Origin: Chondrosia reniformis | Taxonomy: Eukaryota > Porifera > Demospongiae > Chondrillida > Chondrillidae | Length of the DNA: 64,000 bases | NCBI GenBank assembly: GCA_947172415.1 | Contig: OX359190.1 | Span: 2,976,001-3,040,000 of the forward strand | Reading direction: 5' to 3' | Part shown: piece after piece, positions 18,901-30,213 of the stretch | How the letters are laid out: every line of letters starts with the position of its first letter | Numbering within the stretch: the stretch's first letter is position 1 | Notes under the pieces: generated by a model | What the model saw: only the letters and a program-made list of their open reading frames with translations | The model's database searches: none | Told to the model about the DNA's origin: nothing | Program-made: the position numbers and the translations under genes

Positions 18901-21900
18901 GGCCTTCCTCTCCCTGGCTCCCCTTCCCCTGGCCTTCCTCTCCCTGGCTCCCCTTCCCCTGGCCTTCCTCTTCCTGGCTCCCCTTCCCTTGGCCTTCCTC
19001 TCCCTGGCTCCCCTTCCCCTGGCCTTCCATTCTCTGCTTTTCTTCTCTCTGGTATTCCTCCAACCGATCTGTTCTTCCCTTTGTGTCTCCATCCTCAGCA
19101 ATGGTGGCCACTTCAGGAGCTTCCAGCACTCCAGTGCTAGTTTTGTCTTCTCTTACTGTGTTGTAGAGCAGGTAGTGCTTCAGCGAGGTTTTACCAACTC
19201 GAGGGCCTCCTGTTAGGAAACAGTAAAAGATGTTAACCTCAACAGAGCCATGCCCTTCTATGGCATCTTCATACCACTGGGGTTCCTATATCGTACAAAA
19301 CAAAACATATATAAACAGAAGTAAATTATTATTGCATATTTCATATCAATGTAGTTACAACAATTGTCTTGACTCAATGTTTACAGTTTTCAAGTATATG
19401 TAGCTAGTTATATAAAAGTGTGAGGTTTAAAAGGTTTAATGAAGCGGATATTTAGATTTGATCAACGTTGGTATCAAAAATATTTCATTTGCTCCTAACA
19501 CAACAGGAGTACAGGAATAAATGCTTAATTAAACAACTATAAACAATTGTATGTTAAAGAATTATCATCTACATAGATTAACTTTTAAGGCTTCTACAAA
19601 TGTAGTGCTACTTCAGTTGTTGAGTTTATATCATGAAGTAGAGGATGTACACTTTAATTTAGAATGAGATTGACTAGTCTAATGTACAGGCTACACAGAC
19701 ATTACAACATTTAGAACTATTTTACAGTTCCTACAATCTACCCTCCTACCCTAACCAAGATGAGATATGGCAGAGGACTGTCCACTGTCGTCAGATCAAT
19801 TCACTTGTGTGTGGGTCTTGGTATGAGGCTAATTGCATTGTGTGTTGCTTACACCAAATCAGTTTGAGTAATGTATTAATGTACTATCTTCTAATACGTA
19901 CACTGCTTGTAAGATGTCCAAATATAGAAACTAAAAGCAGTCTAGTATAAGGTACAGAACTGACCAAAGTTGAACAACTTATTCTTAATAAACGTTATAA
20001 AGTAACAAACACTCAAATTGTCAATTGTTCCAAAAAGAGAAGAAAAGAAGGAGAAACTCTGCATCCTAATCCAAAACACTCGCTATGTTTAATTCCCTAA
20101 AGTAGATATGGCACGTAAGAGAAATGGTATATTAGATTATTCCTTATGCAAAGTGCAAGTTGTGTTTATAAACAAACAAACAATTAAAATCTAATTATCA
20201 AACCTTTGGAAGTAATGTTTGTAAACAAACAAACAAACAATTAAAAGGTCAATAATTATCAAACAAACATGGATGGATTAGAATAGGAATTTTTGGTTCA
20301 ATCAATTTTAGAAGTAAGCTTCGATATTCAAATCAATTGCAAATACCATACATTTTAGGATCGGAAATAAATTCATTTCTTAATTCACTTATATGTAAAT
20401 CATACGTAGGACCAATAAGTGACACATAACACATATACGTATATGATAAACAGTATCTTCACAAGAATGTTGGGAAACCATTAATCACAACTCAGTCAAT
20501 CCCACAAGTGAATGCATAAGGACTTTTCAGTAGTGTTTAAATGAGGAAAATATGATAGCCTGCATAAATTAAATCATTGTGGCCTTTGAAGGCTGTGCTA
20601 GCACAGTGGTATCTTAGTTGTGGGTACGTGGTCTACTTTTCTAAGACCTTTTACACGTTACTCCCTACACAATGCACATGCTATGTAGCAATCACAGTGT
20701 ATACATACGTACATATCAGGTCATAGGTATAAAATGATGATTCAGCAACTAAATCCTATTATAATGGTTTATCCTTTGACTTTTGAGTGTCTAGAGAAAC
20801 AGTATTAGTAACTCTTCAAATCAACCAGATCAATTCACATGTGAGTAGGTGTTGGTAGAAGGCTAATGGCATTGTGTGTTTATGGACCTCAAAAGAGGTT
20901 GAATACGTAATTTATGCACCACCAAAATTCTCAAAATATTTATACGTAGACGACCATTTTTCTAACATACTGCTTGGAAGATGTACATAGCAACTAAAAG
21001 CTATCTAGTATAAGGAAACTCTTTGAATCTATGTACGTATACAGACAGTGTGTTAGAAAAATGGCCATCTACGTACGTATAAATACTTTGAAAATTTTGG
21101 TGGTGCATAAATTATTATGCTGATGAATACTTTTGGGTTGAAATGTTCAATTTGTTTTTAAATACAATTGTTGCTGAGTCTCAATAAATTAGGATACGTA
21201 TACGTACAGACATACCCACTCAAACAATGTAGTATATCATTCTCAAATGATAAGAATGCTATATTCTTGATGATAATATTACTGAAAAAAAAAAACTATT
21301 TTATTGTACCTTTATGCTAGGGAACACCAGATTTAAAAACACGGTACCTCTCTCAGTCGAATGATCTGACTAGTATATGACAACATATTCACTGCTAAAT
21401 GGCTGTAAGCATAAAGACTTAATTGGTAGCAATTTACCCTTTCTGCTGTTGGCAAGTGGCTCAACTAACAATCTATAACTAATCACTCGTACGTACACAG
21501 GACGAGAAAACATTCAAGTTGAAACATACGTACGTACGTAGGTCTACATACACGCGACAATAAACACTCTAAGTAATCAGACAATGAAGCTAACAATTCT
21601 AGTGGATAATACTTTGAGCGCTTTACTTTCTCACTTCAAATGTAAAGAGCAAGGAAGACTTAACAGTCTTCGTTAGTGGAATATACTTAAACACGTACGA
21701 ATCAGCGCTCGTAGGACACACTCGTACGAGAACATTAGTCTAAAGTAATACAAGTCATGTTAACATTGAAAATAGGAAATAAAACCTTCTAATGTTTCTA
21801 TTTTAAAGTGTACGCGAAGCGCGCAACGAATGTCAACATAACCTGTACAGTAATTACATTACAATCTATTTGACTTTATTTATCTCTCTTACACTTACTT

Positions 21901-24141
21901 CAACAAGGAGAACCTGATTTAAGAACTTTGTAATCATCTGCCTAAGATCTAGACGTTGACGACTATTTTCACTAGTAAAATGGCCGACTTTTGGCTGCCA
22001 AATAAAACTTGTAGCACTTTACTCAAATTGATGTTACTTAGTTAGCAGTTTATTAATTGTGTCTATTCATTATGCGCTCCTGCAACATCTTATAACTAAT
22101 CACACGAACGTACACAGGAGGAGCAATTAATATTCTGCAAATTACACGCAAAAAAAACGTTTTACAAGTTGGCACTTTATAAAACGTACACACTCTACTT
22201 TCTCCTTTAAATGCAAAGAGCGGATGATACAAGAAGACTTCTAACAGTCCCCGTTAGTGGAAACAAGTTAACACTTAAACTCGTGAGAGCGTTCGTAGAA
22301 CACACTCGTACGAGAACTTAAAGCAATACAAGTCTTGTTAGCATTGACACGCGCTTCGTGTACACTGAGCGCACAAGTTCGGTGACCCTAACGAAGGAAA
22401 TAAAACCTTCTAATGTTTCTATTTGAAGGAGAAAGTGCACACGAAGCGCGCAACGAATGTTAACAAGACTTGTAATACTTTAATGTAATGTTTTGTAATT
22501 AAATGAGTTACTAACCTCAACTGCAATATCGTACTGTACAGCTCTTGTCTCATATTGTCTTACTCCTCCATATCCTCCAATGGTGAGAAACGTGGTTCCG
22601 TTGAGGGAAGCCGTACAATTGAAGTGATAAGACGTTTCTTTACTAATTTGTGTCCACTTCTTCTTCTCGAAAATGAAGATTCCTCTTGGACCTACTAGGA
22701 CTGGTAGGGTGCTGTATTGTAAAAGTGAACTCCTCCATGGTGCATTCTCGAGCTCTTCCCAGTGATGTACTTCATTATTGGTAAGTGAAGCCATAAAATT
22801 CTTCTTATTCATTCTCCAAAAATATCCATCCAAGTCGTAGATGTAAATGTATTCATCACACAATGTCATGTGGTGTAGTGATAATCGTTGAGGAAGTTTC
22901 AGATTCGACTGGATCCACTTTTTAGTGTTAATATCCAGGAATTCAATTGTGTCTACTTCACTGCAATCTGCTCCTCTTCCTCCAGACACAATTACTAAGT
23001 CTCCAATAGCAAGAACTCCTGGACTGGATCGGGCAGTGTGCATTGGAGGATATAGCTCTAACCATTTTTCAACTGTCGGTGTCACTAGTAGGCTTGTAGG
23101 AGTGTAATGAGTGTCCAAACCTCCTATCAGAGTTAACTGATCTTTTATGATGGTGGCTCCACTGTGAGAATACGGAGATGGAGGTAGTGTTGACCATTTC
23201 TTCGTTAGTACATTGTATACCTGAACGATCCGTTCAGATGCCCTATTTTCACATTCTCCCCCACAGACAAATACTCGTTCGTTAATTGCAACTGCCTTCC
23301 CGAAATAAGTTCCAAATGTCGCTTCCGGTATTTCAGTTGGTTTGAGGAAGTGACCTCCTCCAGCTGTCAAGAGGTCACTTTGAAATACCTAATTAGAGAC
23401 AAGAAAAGAACAGATAATATTCACTGTTTGGAGGAACTGAATGACATGGAAGGAGCAAGTTCTGTAGCAGCTTATTGCAAGAACACTTTGAGGCCTGTAA
23501 GTGCCGTAAATCTTCTTGTCTAAATATTCTTAACGTGCATGCATGGCTCATAGTTTAATAATGCTCATATTTTAAACATTATAATTTACAGTGACAAGCT
23601 AATTGCCACCAGTAGAGTAACAGAATGGTTATTCAGTTATGGAAAGATTACGAATCAGTTCCTCGCTTTCTAACTTGTCCCATAAAAGGATATGAATCGC
23701 GTGTGTCTCTTCGCTCTATAGTTGACTGGTTTGGTTTAGGTTTTACACGGATCCAACAACTGTAATTGAAGTACACGAGCCAGCCAAGTATTCCTTTCTA
23801 AACAAACCCAATAGAACAGAAACTAGTCTCTGAATGTATGCCAGTTAGTCCCGACAGGTTCACTTACAATATCTGTTCTACCATTAGACTTGGCCAACTA
23901 CTTCTAGAGTTAAGATTAAGTTGCATTTCTTAGTTTGGCTAATTGAATGCATTTCGTGTGTAAGTAATGTCTTTTCAAACGATATACGAGCGAGTTTCTT
24001 AGTTTGAGTTAAGACTAATTGTCTTCTCAAACCAAGCGATTTTTAATTTTGGCACTGATTCGGACCAGTAATAGTTAACACTCCTATAAACTGCTTTAGT
24101 TAACAAGAGACCTATATTAAACTTACTTTCTTCTTGTTCAT
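15913..24141 (-). CDS. Kelch - Roco (Roc-COR) GTPase - CARD multidomain protein
   Basis: Predicted exons: possible first exon 24141-24127 (MNKKK), then 23388-22516, 19285-16649, 16480-16351 and 16226-15913 (TAG). All phases agree and give about 1322 residues. The second exon is a Kelch beta-propeller (GGGHFLKP..., FVCGGECENRAS, TLIGGLDTHY, VIVSGGRGADCSE, TIGGYGG). The large exon holds a Ras-of-complex GTPase: P-loop GGPRVGKTS (about residue 322), G3 DTGGQPSFQ (about 630), G4-like VGTHLSH, then a COR-like region. The last exon is a CARD-like death fold. About 300 residues separate G1 from G3, including a 10-residue repeat. Roco proteins are signalling GTPases and CARDs recruit caspase or adaptor partners, so an innate-immune or death-signalling switch is likely. 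The Kelch-to-GTPase junction spans a 3.2-kb intron and is the weakest join; the GTPase-CARD part is well supported by its decayed duplicate. Confidence 0.7.
18687..19028 (-). repeat. 30-bp coding minisatellite (GQGKGSQGEE repeats)
   Basis: About eleven copies of a 30-bp unit encode the decapeptide GQGKGSQGEE with few changes. Being a multiple of three, it stays open in other frames and on the opposite strand, so those long frames are shadows. It lies inside the GTPase between the P-loop and the DTGGQP motif. Confidence 0.95.
19776..21010. repeat. Duplicated intronic segment of the Kelch-Roco gene
   Basis: Two diverged copies, about 19776-19960 and 20815-21010, share ATCAATTCAC, GGCTAATKGCATTGTGTGTT and AACTAAAAGC...TCTAGTATAAGG. 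The second copy is split by the left arm of a foldback (20905-20970). Confidence 0.6.
20905..21200. mobile_element. Foldback element inside the intronic duplication
   Basis: Arms of about 65 bp (20905-20970 and 21045-21113) mirror each other: AATTTATGCACCACCAAAAT against ATTTTGGTGGTGCATAAATT. The right arm runs into TGCTGATGAATACTTTTGGG and GGTTGAAATGTTC (to about 21190), words shared with the foldbacks at 5137-5302 and 58140-58292. Confidence 0.7.
21465..22480. repeat. Tandem duplication of about 400 bp, each copy with an inverted repeat
   Basis: Copies at about 21465-21870 and 22085-22480 share CACACTCGTACGAGAAC, AATAAAACCTTCTAATGTTT and CACACGAAGCGCGCAACGAA-like words. The second ends in a clear hairpin (22328-22370 with 22433-22477; CTTGTTAGCATTGACACGCG against its mirror). 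The first copy has lost most of one arm. Non-coding; in the Kelch-Roco intron. Confidence 0.7.
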
Positions 24142-24440
24142 TATCCTCAGCAAGGCAAACAATACGAAAAACTGAAAACTTGAAACTTAGCAAATACTTT
24201 TAAATTACTGACCGCACTGTTACTATGCCGTTACTATAACGACTGTATTTCTTATAACTATTGGCGGCAGATCTGAGTGTTGTCCCGCTATTTTTGGAGG
24301 AAAACATTTCCAAATAAAGTAAGGTATGCAACACATTTCGAAATGTTTATATAGCAAACACTATATTGACTCAATCGAGCCTCAACAAACTACATCCTTC
24401 AATTCAAAGACATTCAACTTGTACTTGGAATAGGTAGAGA
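23390..24440. other. Upstream region between the Kelch-Roco gene and the collagen relic
   Basis: If the five-codon first exon at 24141-24127 is correct, 23390-24126 is an intron and the promoters of the two divergent genes lie between about 24142 and 24440. No TATA box or other named site is convincing. Confidence 0.3.
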
Positions 24441-26074
24441 TTGTGCTGCAGTGGTGTGTCTGGTGAACAAGGAGCTCCTGTATTGGTTGGTAGTAGTGGT
24501 CCCCAGAGGTCAGACTTGAGAACAAGATCAGGATATGGCAAGGATGGCTGACCTTCAAGTTGTACTTAACATGAGGATAGGCAATGAGATTCCCAGTTTA
24601 TTGACCCTGCCAAATGTACTTTCTTGTCTGCGGCACATTCAAGTATGATCACATATCTAATCTACTGCACCACCTCAATGATTTAATTCTCCTCCATGTA
24701 GCCGTTATGAAAGGTAAAGCTTGTCCTGTTTTCTGAATCATAGGAACTAGTTCTAGCTATCTATGTAAAGAGTGTAAAGGTGTTCAATGATTCGACTACT
24801 TTACAGCATTACAAAATAACAAGTGGAATGTCAGTTTCCAAGTGATGAAGGACACAGCTTCTCCTTTGTGGTACAACTACCAGTGTAACTAGTTGAGACA
24901 CTTGGCAATGACAATGAGGTCGCCTCAGCTGGTGACTACAAGTATACCTCTGTACTGGGACCAGCAGGAATTTTGAGGAATGTGCTATTTCAGGAGGACT
25001 TTGTCAATAAAAGGTATATAGCTCTCTATATGCATGAATTGAATTGACTGGATTAATGAGGATTTTCTGCAGACCATTTGAAATCCACCTTTTAACCTGT
25101 GGAAGTGTATGTACAATACATTATTTTATGATTTGATAATATGATGTATGAAATTTACTTGTAGATGCTCTTCCAGTATTTAGCTAGTTAAGTGTCCTAT
25201 ATGATTATATTCCTTTGGATTAGTGTTGCTTTAGTGAGGTATTGTTTTGGTCTGCATGTTATGCTAAAGGACCTTAATTACTCAGAGATAGTATATTCTG
25301 TGCTATATATAGTGACAGTGTTGGGTCCACTTCTGCTGTGATGGATGACCTGATAATCCTGGTGTATCTGGTGAAAATGGTATGGATACCAGACCTGGAC
25401 GTAGTGGAGACCAAGGAAAGCTTGCATGGTCAGAAGGAGAAATGGGACCCATAGGGTCACAAGGTACCGGAGTGAGTGGATTTACATATCAGAGACAAAA
25501 GTGCTATTTGTTCAAGATAATGATCATTTCTTCAGGGTATTCAAGGATTGCCTGGATTAAATGGTTCGTGGCAATCTAGGACCTAAAGGGGTCAATTGTG
25601 ATGGTAACCATGGAGTCAAAGGCTGGTCCACATGGAGATTAATTCAACAAATATATAGGGAAGAAGGGGAGACAGAGGTTTTGATGGAGAACCTGGTAAT
25701 GTATGTGCTATTGGAGACCCAGGCAGCAATGGTAACCATGGTGACCATGGTAAACACGGGGATCCTTGTACCAATCCTCCTTCTGGAACAGCTGGAGCAG
25801 CAGTAAGGTAAATAATAGTTATAGTATGCATTCAAGAACCTGATAGTCATTCTCCTCATGAGTGGGCCCAATTGAAGCATACTGCATGTTGGTTGACTAC
25901 ATTTCATTCTCTGTAGGGTGTGAGTGGTCTTACTGGTGCAACTGGTTTACAAGGTACCAAAGGTGCCAAGGGAGATGTATAAGTTCTACTGGGGCACAAT
26001 GTGATCAAGGAGAAAAGGTCAGTTAAAGAGTTGGTAAAGATCTTCCATATATATAGGTAGCATCCTGTAGACTA

Positions 26075-26655
26075 GATAATAATAATAATAATAATGATTT
26101 TTATTAATGTGACATGCTATTCTGAAAAAAAAGATCAGTCAGAAATAGCCCAACCCATGGTGGGTTTACAAGTCACTGGGTATACATTTCCAGGGCCATG
26201 CAGGGAGGGTGTGTGTATTACAAAACCTTTATGGAACAAAAATTAGTGAGAATGAGTGAGAGATTTACGATGAATGTACATACTGTAAATATAATTTGAG
26301 ATCTTTTGATTTGGGTATGTTAGGATGAAGTGGTTTTTTTGGATACTTGGGTAAGAGTAGAAGTTAGGGGATAAAAGTGAGCATTCAGCAAAAAGATTAC
26401 ATCTTATATGATTGAAAGCTGGACAGGTTGTAATAAAATGAGTGGAGTCCTCTATTGCACAACAGTTACACAGCTGGCAAATCCTGCTCTCCAGATCAAC
26501 CTTAGGGTGTCTCAATCTGCCCTTCTCAATTTCGAGAGGGAGGCACCCACACCTCAGGGCTGCCAGGACTCTCCTTTTATCAAACAGATATATCTTGAGT
26601 ATGTTTTCTATCACTATCCCGACAATGTTTGTTATTGTATGTGATTGACTGGTAG
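26075..26655 (-). mobile_element. 3' tail of a LINE inserted between collagen exons, fragment 2
   Basis: The minus strand reads RRVLAALRCGCLPLEIEKGR, then RICQLCNCCAIEDSTHFITT and CPAFNHIRCNLF, the Cys-rich C-terminal domain that follows the reverse transcriptase in many LINEs. It ends at 26243, then about 150 bp of 3' untranslated DNA runs to an AT-rich trinucleotide tail (about 26073-26097), typical of LINE 3' ends. The body is missing (5' truncation near 26655). It splits the collagen gene and is younger than it. Confidence 0.8.
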
Positions 26656-28248
26656 GGTAGCGAGGTGACATTGGAGCTCCTGGAGGTGATGGTGCAAGTG
26701 GAGCTTCTGGTACTGATGGTATTAAGGGAGCAAAGGGAGTCGTTGGATCATCTGGTCCACAAGCTAGGTGCAGCAGTAAGTACAGCATTTATATGAATAA
26801 CTGTAGTGTTGATCAAAGTACAAATAATCACTCTCACTATTGATCAGTTTTAGGCCATGGAGTCTACAATTGTCCTCGGCAGTACCTCATGCAGTATTGT
26901 CTCCTATTATATTAATATGGCTAATGTCAAATTTGCACTTGTTTGAACTGGTAGTGATTCAACTATATATGTAGCAGAACAAGCTAACTATGTATTGTGT
27001 TATAAAACACTTTACAACTTATCAATCAAATAATATGTAGCATTAACTCCTTGAAGAGTACATTTCCATTTTGATTTTTATAATCTAATCACTATATACC
27101 TATATCACTACATGTGTATGTATACATCTGTATAGGGTTCCAGAGGACCTGCAGTTGGTCCTGGTAACTCGTGACAACAGGGTCTACCTGGAACAGGTGG
27201 AGATCGTGGTGCAACTGGTGCAGCTGGTGAACAAGGAGCTGATGGATCTGCTGGTCTTGCTGGTCCACAGGGAATTACTGGTCCTAAAGGTCAGACTGGA
27301 GAACCAGTGTCAACGTGGCAAAGATGGCCGACCTGAAGGTATACTTATGATTGGTAACTATGCAACTTAAAACAGGTCCAAGTGTGTTTAATTTGTTACC
27401 ATGGCAACATAAGTCAATTCATGTTGTGTCCTTAGGTGCAGGGAGCCGAGGGTCCCATTGGTGCCACGGGACTAAGAGGTGATCTTGGTGCAACAGTAAG
27501 CTGTCATATATACAAAGTATTATCATGAAAATGTCTGACTGTCCATTGTATAAAGTGACATGCATTCCTACGACTGTAGGGTCTGACAGGAGGTCAAGGT
27601 CCTGCTGGAAGTCCAGGAGATGATGGAGCAGCAGGACGTGTGGGACACCAAGGAGCCGGAGGTGTAAGGGGAGGGTCTGGAGATGGTGGACCTACGGGAG
27701 CCCAAGGACCTAATGGTAGTGATGGAGGTCTAATAGGGCTTAAGGGTGCTAGGGGAATGTGTGGTGAGCCAGGAGATGTTAGAGAACTGGGTGATGCTGG
27801 AGATGTGGGCATAGAAGGAAATGTTGGTCTCCCTGGTCCACAAGGACCTGCTGTAAGTACATTGTGTGGAATGTATTGCTGGTTGTTGATAGTATTTGAT
27901 GACTTGTACAGTGTTGTACACTCTGTAAAATATTAATATTCTTTTTTACACTCTATGATGCATAATTATTAGACTAACATCAGCTAGAGTGCTCTTCTCC
28001 CTATTACTGTACAGGGCAGTGAGGGTGGACCTGGTTTAGCTGGAGGTGAAGGGCTATGGGTGATGATGGAACAGTGGGAAGTGCTGGTCCCCAAGGTGCC
28101 CAAGGAGAACCAGGTGACATGGGTCCAGTGGGTCCACAAGGCTTCCATGGTGCTGATGGTTTACCAGGTCGTGATGTGTAAGTAAACCTCTATACACACT
28201 AACTGTGGACTCCACTAATGTATATATACTAGACAGATGATAATCATC

Positions 28249-28792
28249 GTGGGGGCGAGCATACCTTTCCGGGCATAGCACCTGAACACAGTAGTCGATT
28301 AGCCGTATTTTAGACTGCAGGAGGGCGAATGCGAAGTAGCCTTCCCTGCATTGCCTTCCTCGGAGCGTAGCACCTGAACACAGTAGTCGATTAGCCGTGC
28401 TTTAGACTGCAGGAGGGCGAATGCGAAGTAGCCTTCCCCGCATTGCCTTCCTATGAGTGTAGCACCCGAACACAGTAGTCGGTTAGCCGTGTTTGGTGCG
28501 ATTAGCCGTGTTTTAGACTGTAGGAGGGCGAATGCGAAGTAGCCTTCCCCGCATTGCCTTCCTCTGAGCGTAGCACCTGAACACAGTAGTCGATTAGCCG
28601 TGTTTGGTGCGCATCCTCTTTCCTCAGAAGCCTTCCGCACCAGCTAGTCTACAGAGGTTTGCTAGCGGCAGCCATTGTGAATGAGTAAATAGAACTATAC
28701 GGCATGACGTACGGCACATATATATATATACACATACAGACAGCGGAAGCGTACTTCACGTAAGTGTGGGGCTCGCTCAGGCTCGCCCCAAC
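28249..28792. mobile_element. Inverted-ended element carrying a 92-bp tandem array
   Basis: The ends GGGGGCGAGC and GCTCGCCCCA are short inverted copies. Inside (28285-28625) four copies of a 92-bp unit share ACACAGTAGTCGATTAGCCG, GGAGGGCGAATGCGAAGTAG and CATTGCCTTCCT, with one extra 19-bp insertion. The 113-codon minus-strand open frame simply follows the repeat. It lies in a collagen intron and is GC-rich compared with its surroundings. Confidence 0.7.
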
Positions 28793-29189
28793 TAAAGGTA
28801 ATTATAAGCACTTTAGAGGTCAAATGTAAACACATTTTAATCTACGTATTTGAAAATAATTATTTAATGTCAACTCTAGGATGGGATAGGTAGCAGATGT
28901 CCAGCTGTAAGCAATGGAAGAGAGATATATACATACGTAGCTATAGTTGTTGAAATGTGAAGGTGATCTTTAGAGACCTCAATGTGTTTACTGTCCTGTA
29001 GGGTCCAACCGGAGGTAGGGGAGAGAGAGGAATTGATGGAGATGTTGGTGATCCTGATGTTGAAGGTGTTCTTGGTAGACCAGGTGCTGAGAGGTGTACA
29101 GGGAACAAGAGGTCTGGAAGGTGCTCGTGGTACTTCTTGTCTTGATGGTCTCCATGGTAACCAAGGGCCCACTGGACAGACTGTAAGTC

Positions 29190-30210
29190 TTACAAATAAT
29201 ATATCATACTAGATTGTATAGTACACTTTCCTTTGATTATATGGAGATATTAGATTTGCTCAATGGTATAGCCAGTATTGCTCAATGGTATAACTAGTAT
29301 TGCTCAATGATATAGCCAGTATTGCTCAATGATATAGCCAGTATTGCTCAATGATATAGCCAGTATTGCTACCACTTACTTATCCATTACGTACTTACTA
29401 ATCACTCCTCTGTCTCTAAGTCACTATACCGTAACACCCTTCTCCAGTGACCCTTAGCTCAGTGTATGTGTAGTAGCTAACTACGTACTTACTAGAAATT
29501 GTGAAGTCATTACACCAAGAGATGTACCGTCTTGTACTAGAGATTCTCATTGCTAGGATTGGTTAAGTCTATTAGTTATCTGCAAGCTTATCCTAAGTTA
29601 TTTACAGTTTACAATTAATAGAATATAAACATTCTATTTATTGTTAACTACTATACCATAGCAATACTTCAATTCTCACAGCCTCTTAGAGTGAAACCTG
29701 TCTAGTGTAGTCGGCTTGGGTTCTGCTGAACTTGACCATTTAGAAAATTGTCTGCACTGTTGAAAACCATATGTATGGCCCATTAAATGTATGTACAGTA
29801 TACTGTATCTGACATGATTATCCTTTGAGTTACAGTCAAAGAACAGTATTTCATTTCTCTTTGTGTGTATACTTTAGACTCACAAAATCCACAGAGTGCA
29901 GAGGAGGGGGCAAGAATTGGCAAACTGGAAACCCATTGGTCAGTGGAACAAGATACAATGAAAAAGAAATTGGAGGTACAATAAACTTTACACAAGCACT
30001 TAGTACTAGTTACCACAATGGTAAGCCTGTAACACTAGATATTATGATTCGTTTACATTTGTTTATGTTTGTACACCTACACATGGACGTATACGTATGT
30101 AATAAACAAAACTGCCACTTTGAACTTTCCACTCTCCTCCTTCTGAACACTAGCATCAGGCCTGCTGTAGATCTGCTTTGTTAGCTTGTGTTTCTGTGTG
30201 ATCCTGTCTG
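29190..30210. other. Gap between collagen relic and STAT exons
   Basis: Apart from the 22-bp array and a possible exon at 29878-30019 (good AG and GTAAGC borders, frame reading CRGGGKNWQTGNPLVSG), nothing is recognised. In particular the STAT N-terminal domain and most of its coiled coil are not seen here. Confidence 0.4.
29247..29360. repeat. 22-bp tandem repeat (array 1)
   Basis: About five copies of AGTATTGCTCAATGRTATAGCC. The same unit forms a second array at 30690-30830. Confidence 0.85.
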
Positions 30211-30213
30211 TAG

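Larger units (their letters stand above)
24440..29185 (+). pseudogene. Decaying collagen gene (Gly-X-Y exons with frame damage)
   Basis: Gly-X-Y exons are spread over 4.7 kb: about 24445-24545, 25340-25475, 25535-25803, 25917-26020, 26660-26785, 27137-27342, 27436-27495, 27580-27852 (about 90 clean residues), 28014-28177 and 29000-29180. Most have correct GT/AG borders. Only the 27436-27495 and 27580-27852 exons are fully clean. In the others the triplet rhythm continues but only after a frame change or past a stop: a frame slip within 25917-26020, one in 28014-28177, one in 29000-29180, and a TGA within 27137-27342. So either the gene is dying or this assembly carries many small indels. Collagens are secreted triple-helical matrix proteins. 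No signal peptide or C-terminal domain was found with confidence; a small open piece at 29878-30019 with good splice borders might be its C-terminal exon. Confidence 0.7.

Noticed and set aside
18291-19166. 291-codon plus-strand frame rich in WPSSPWLPFP, and a 153-codon minus-strand frame rich in RERKARGRGA
   Set aside because: Both are alternate readings of the 30-bp minisatellite within the GTPase exon; the GQGKGSQGEE frame is the one continuous with GTPase motifs.
23999-24193. 64-codon minus-strand frame before the Kelch exon
   Set aside because: As a whole frame it has no support; only a five-codon start (24141-24127) before a GTAAGT donor is kept as a possible first exon.
28299-28640. 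113-codon minus-strand frame with CSGATLRGRQCGEGYFAFAL repeats
   Set aside because: Follows the 92-bp tandem array in an inverted-ended element; no homology.
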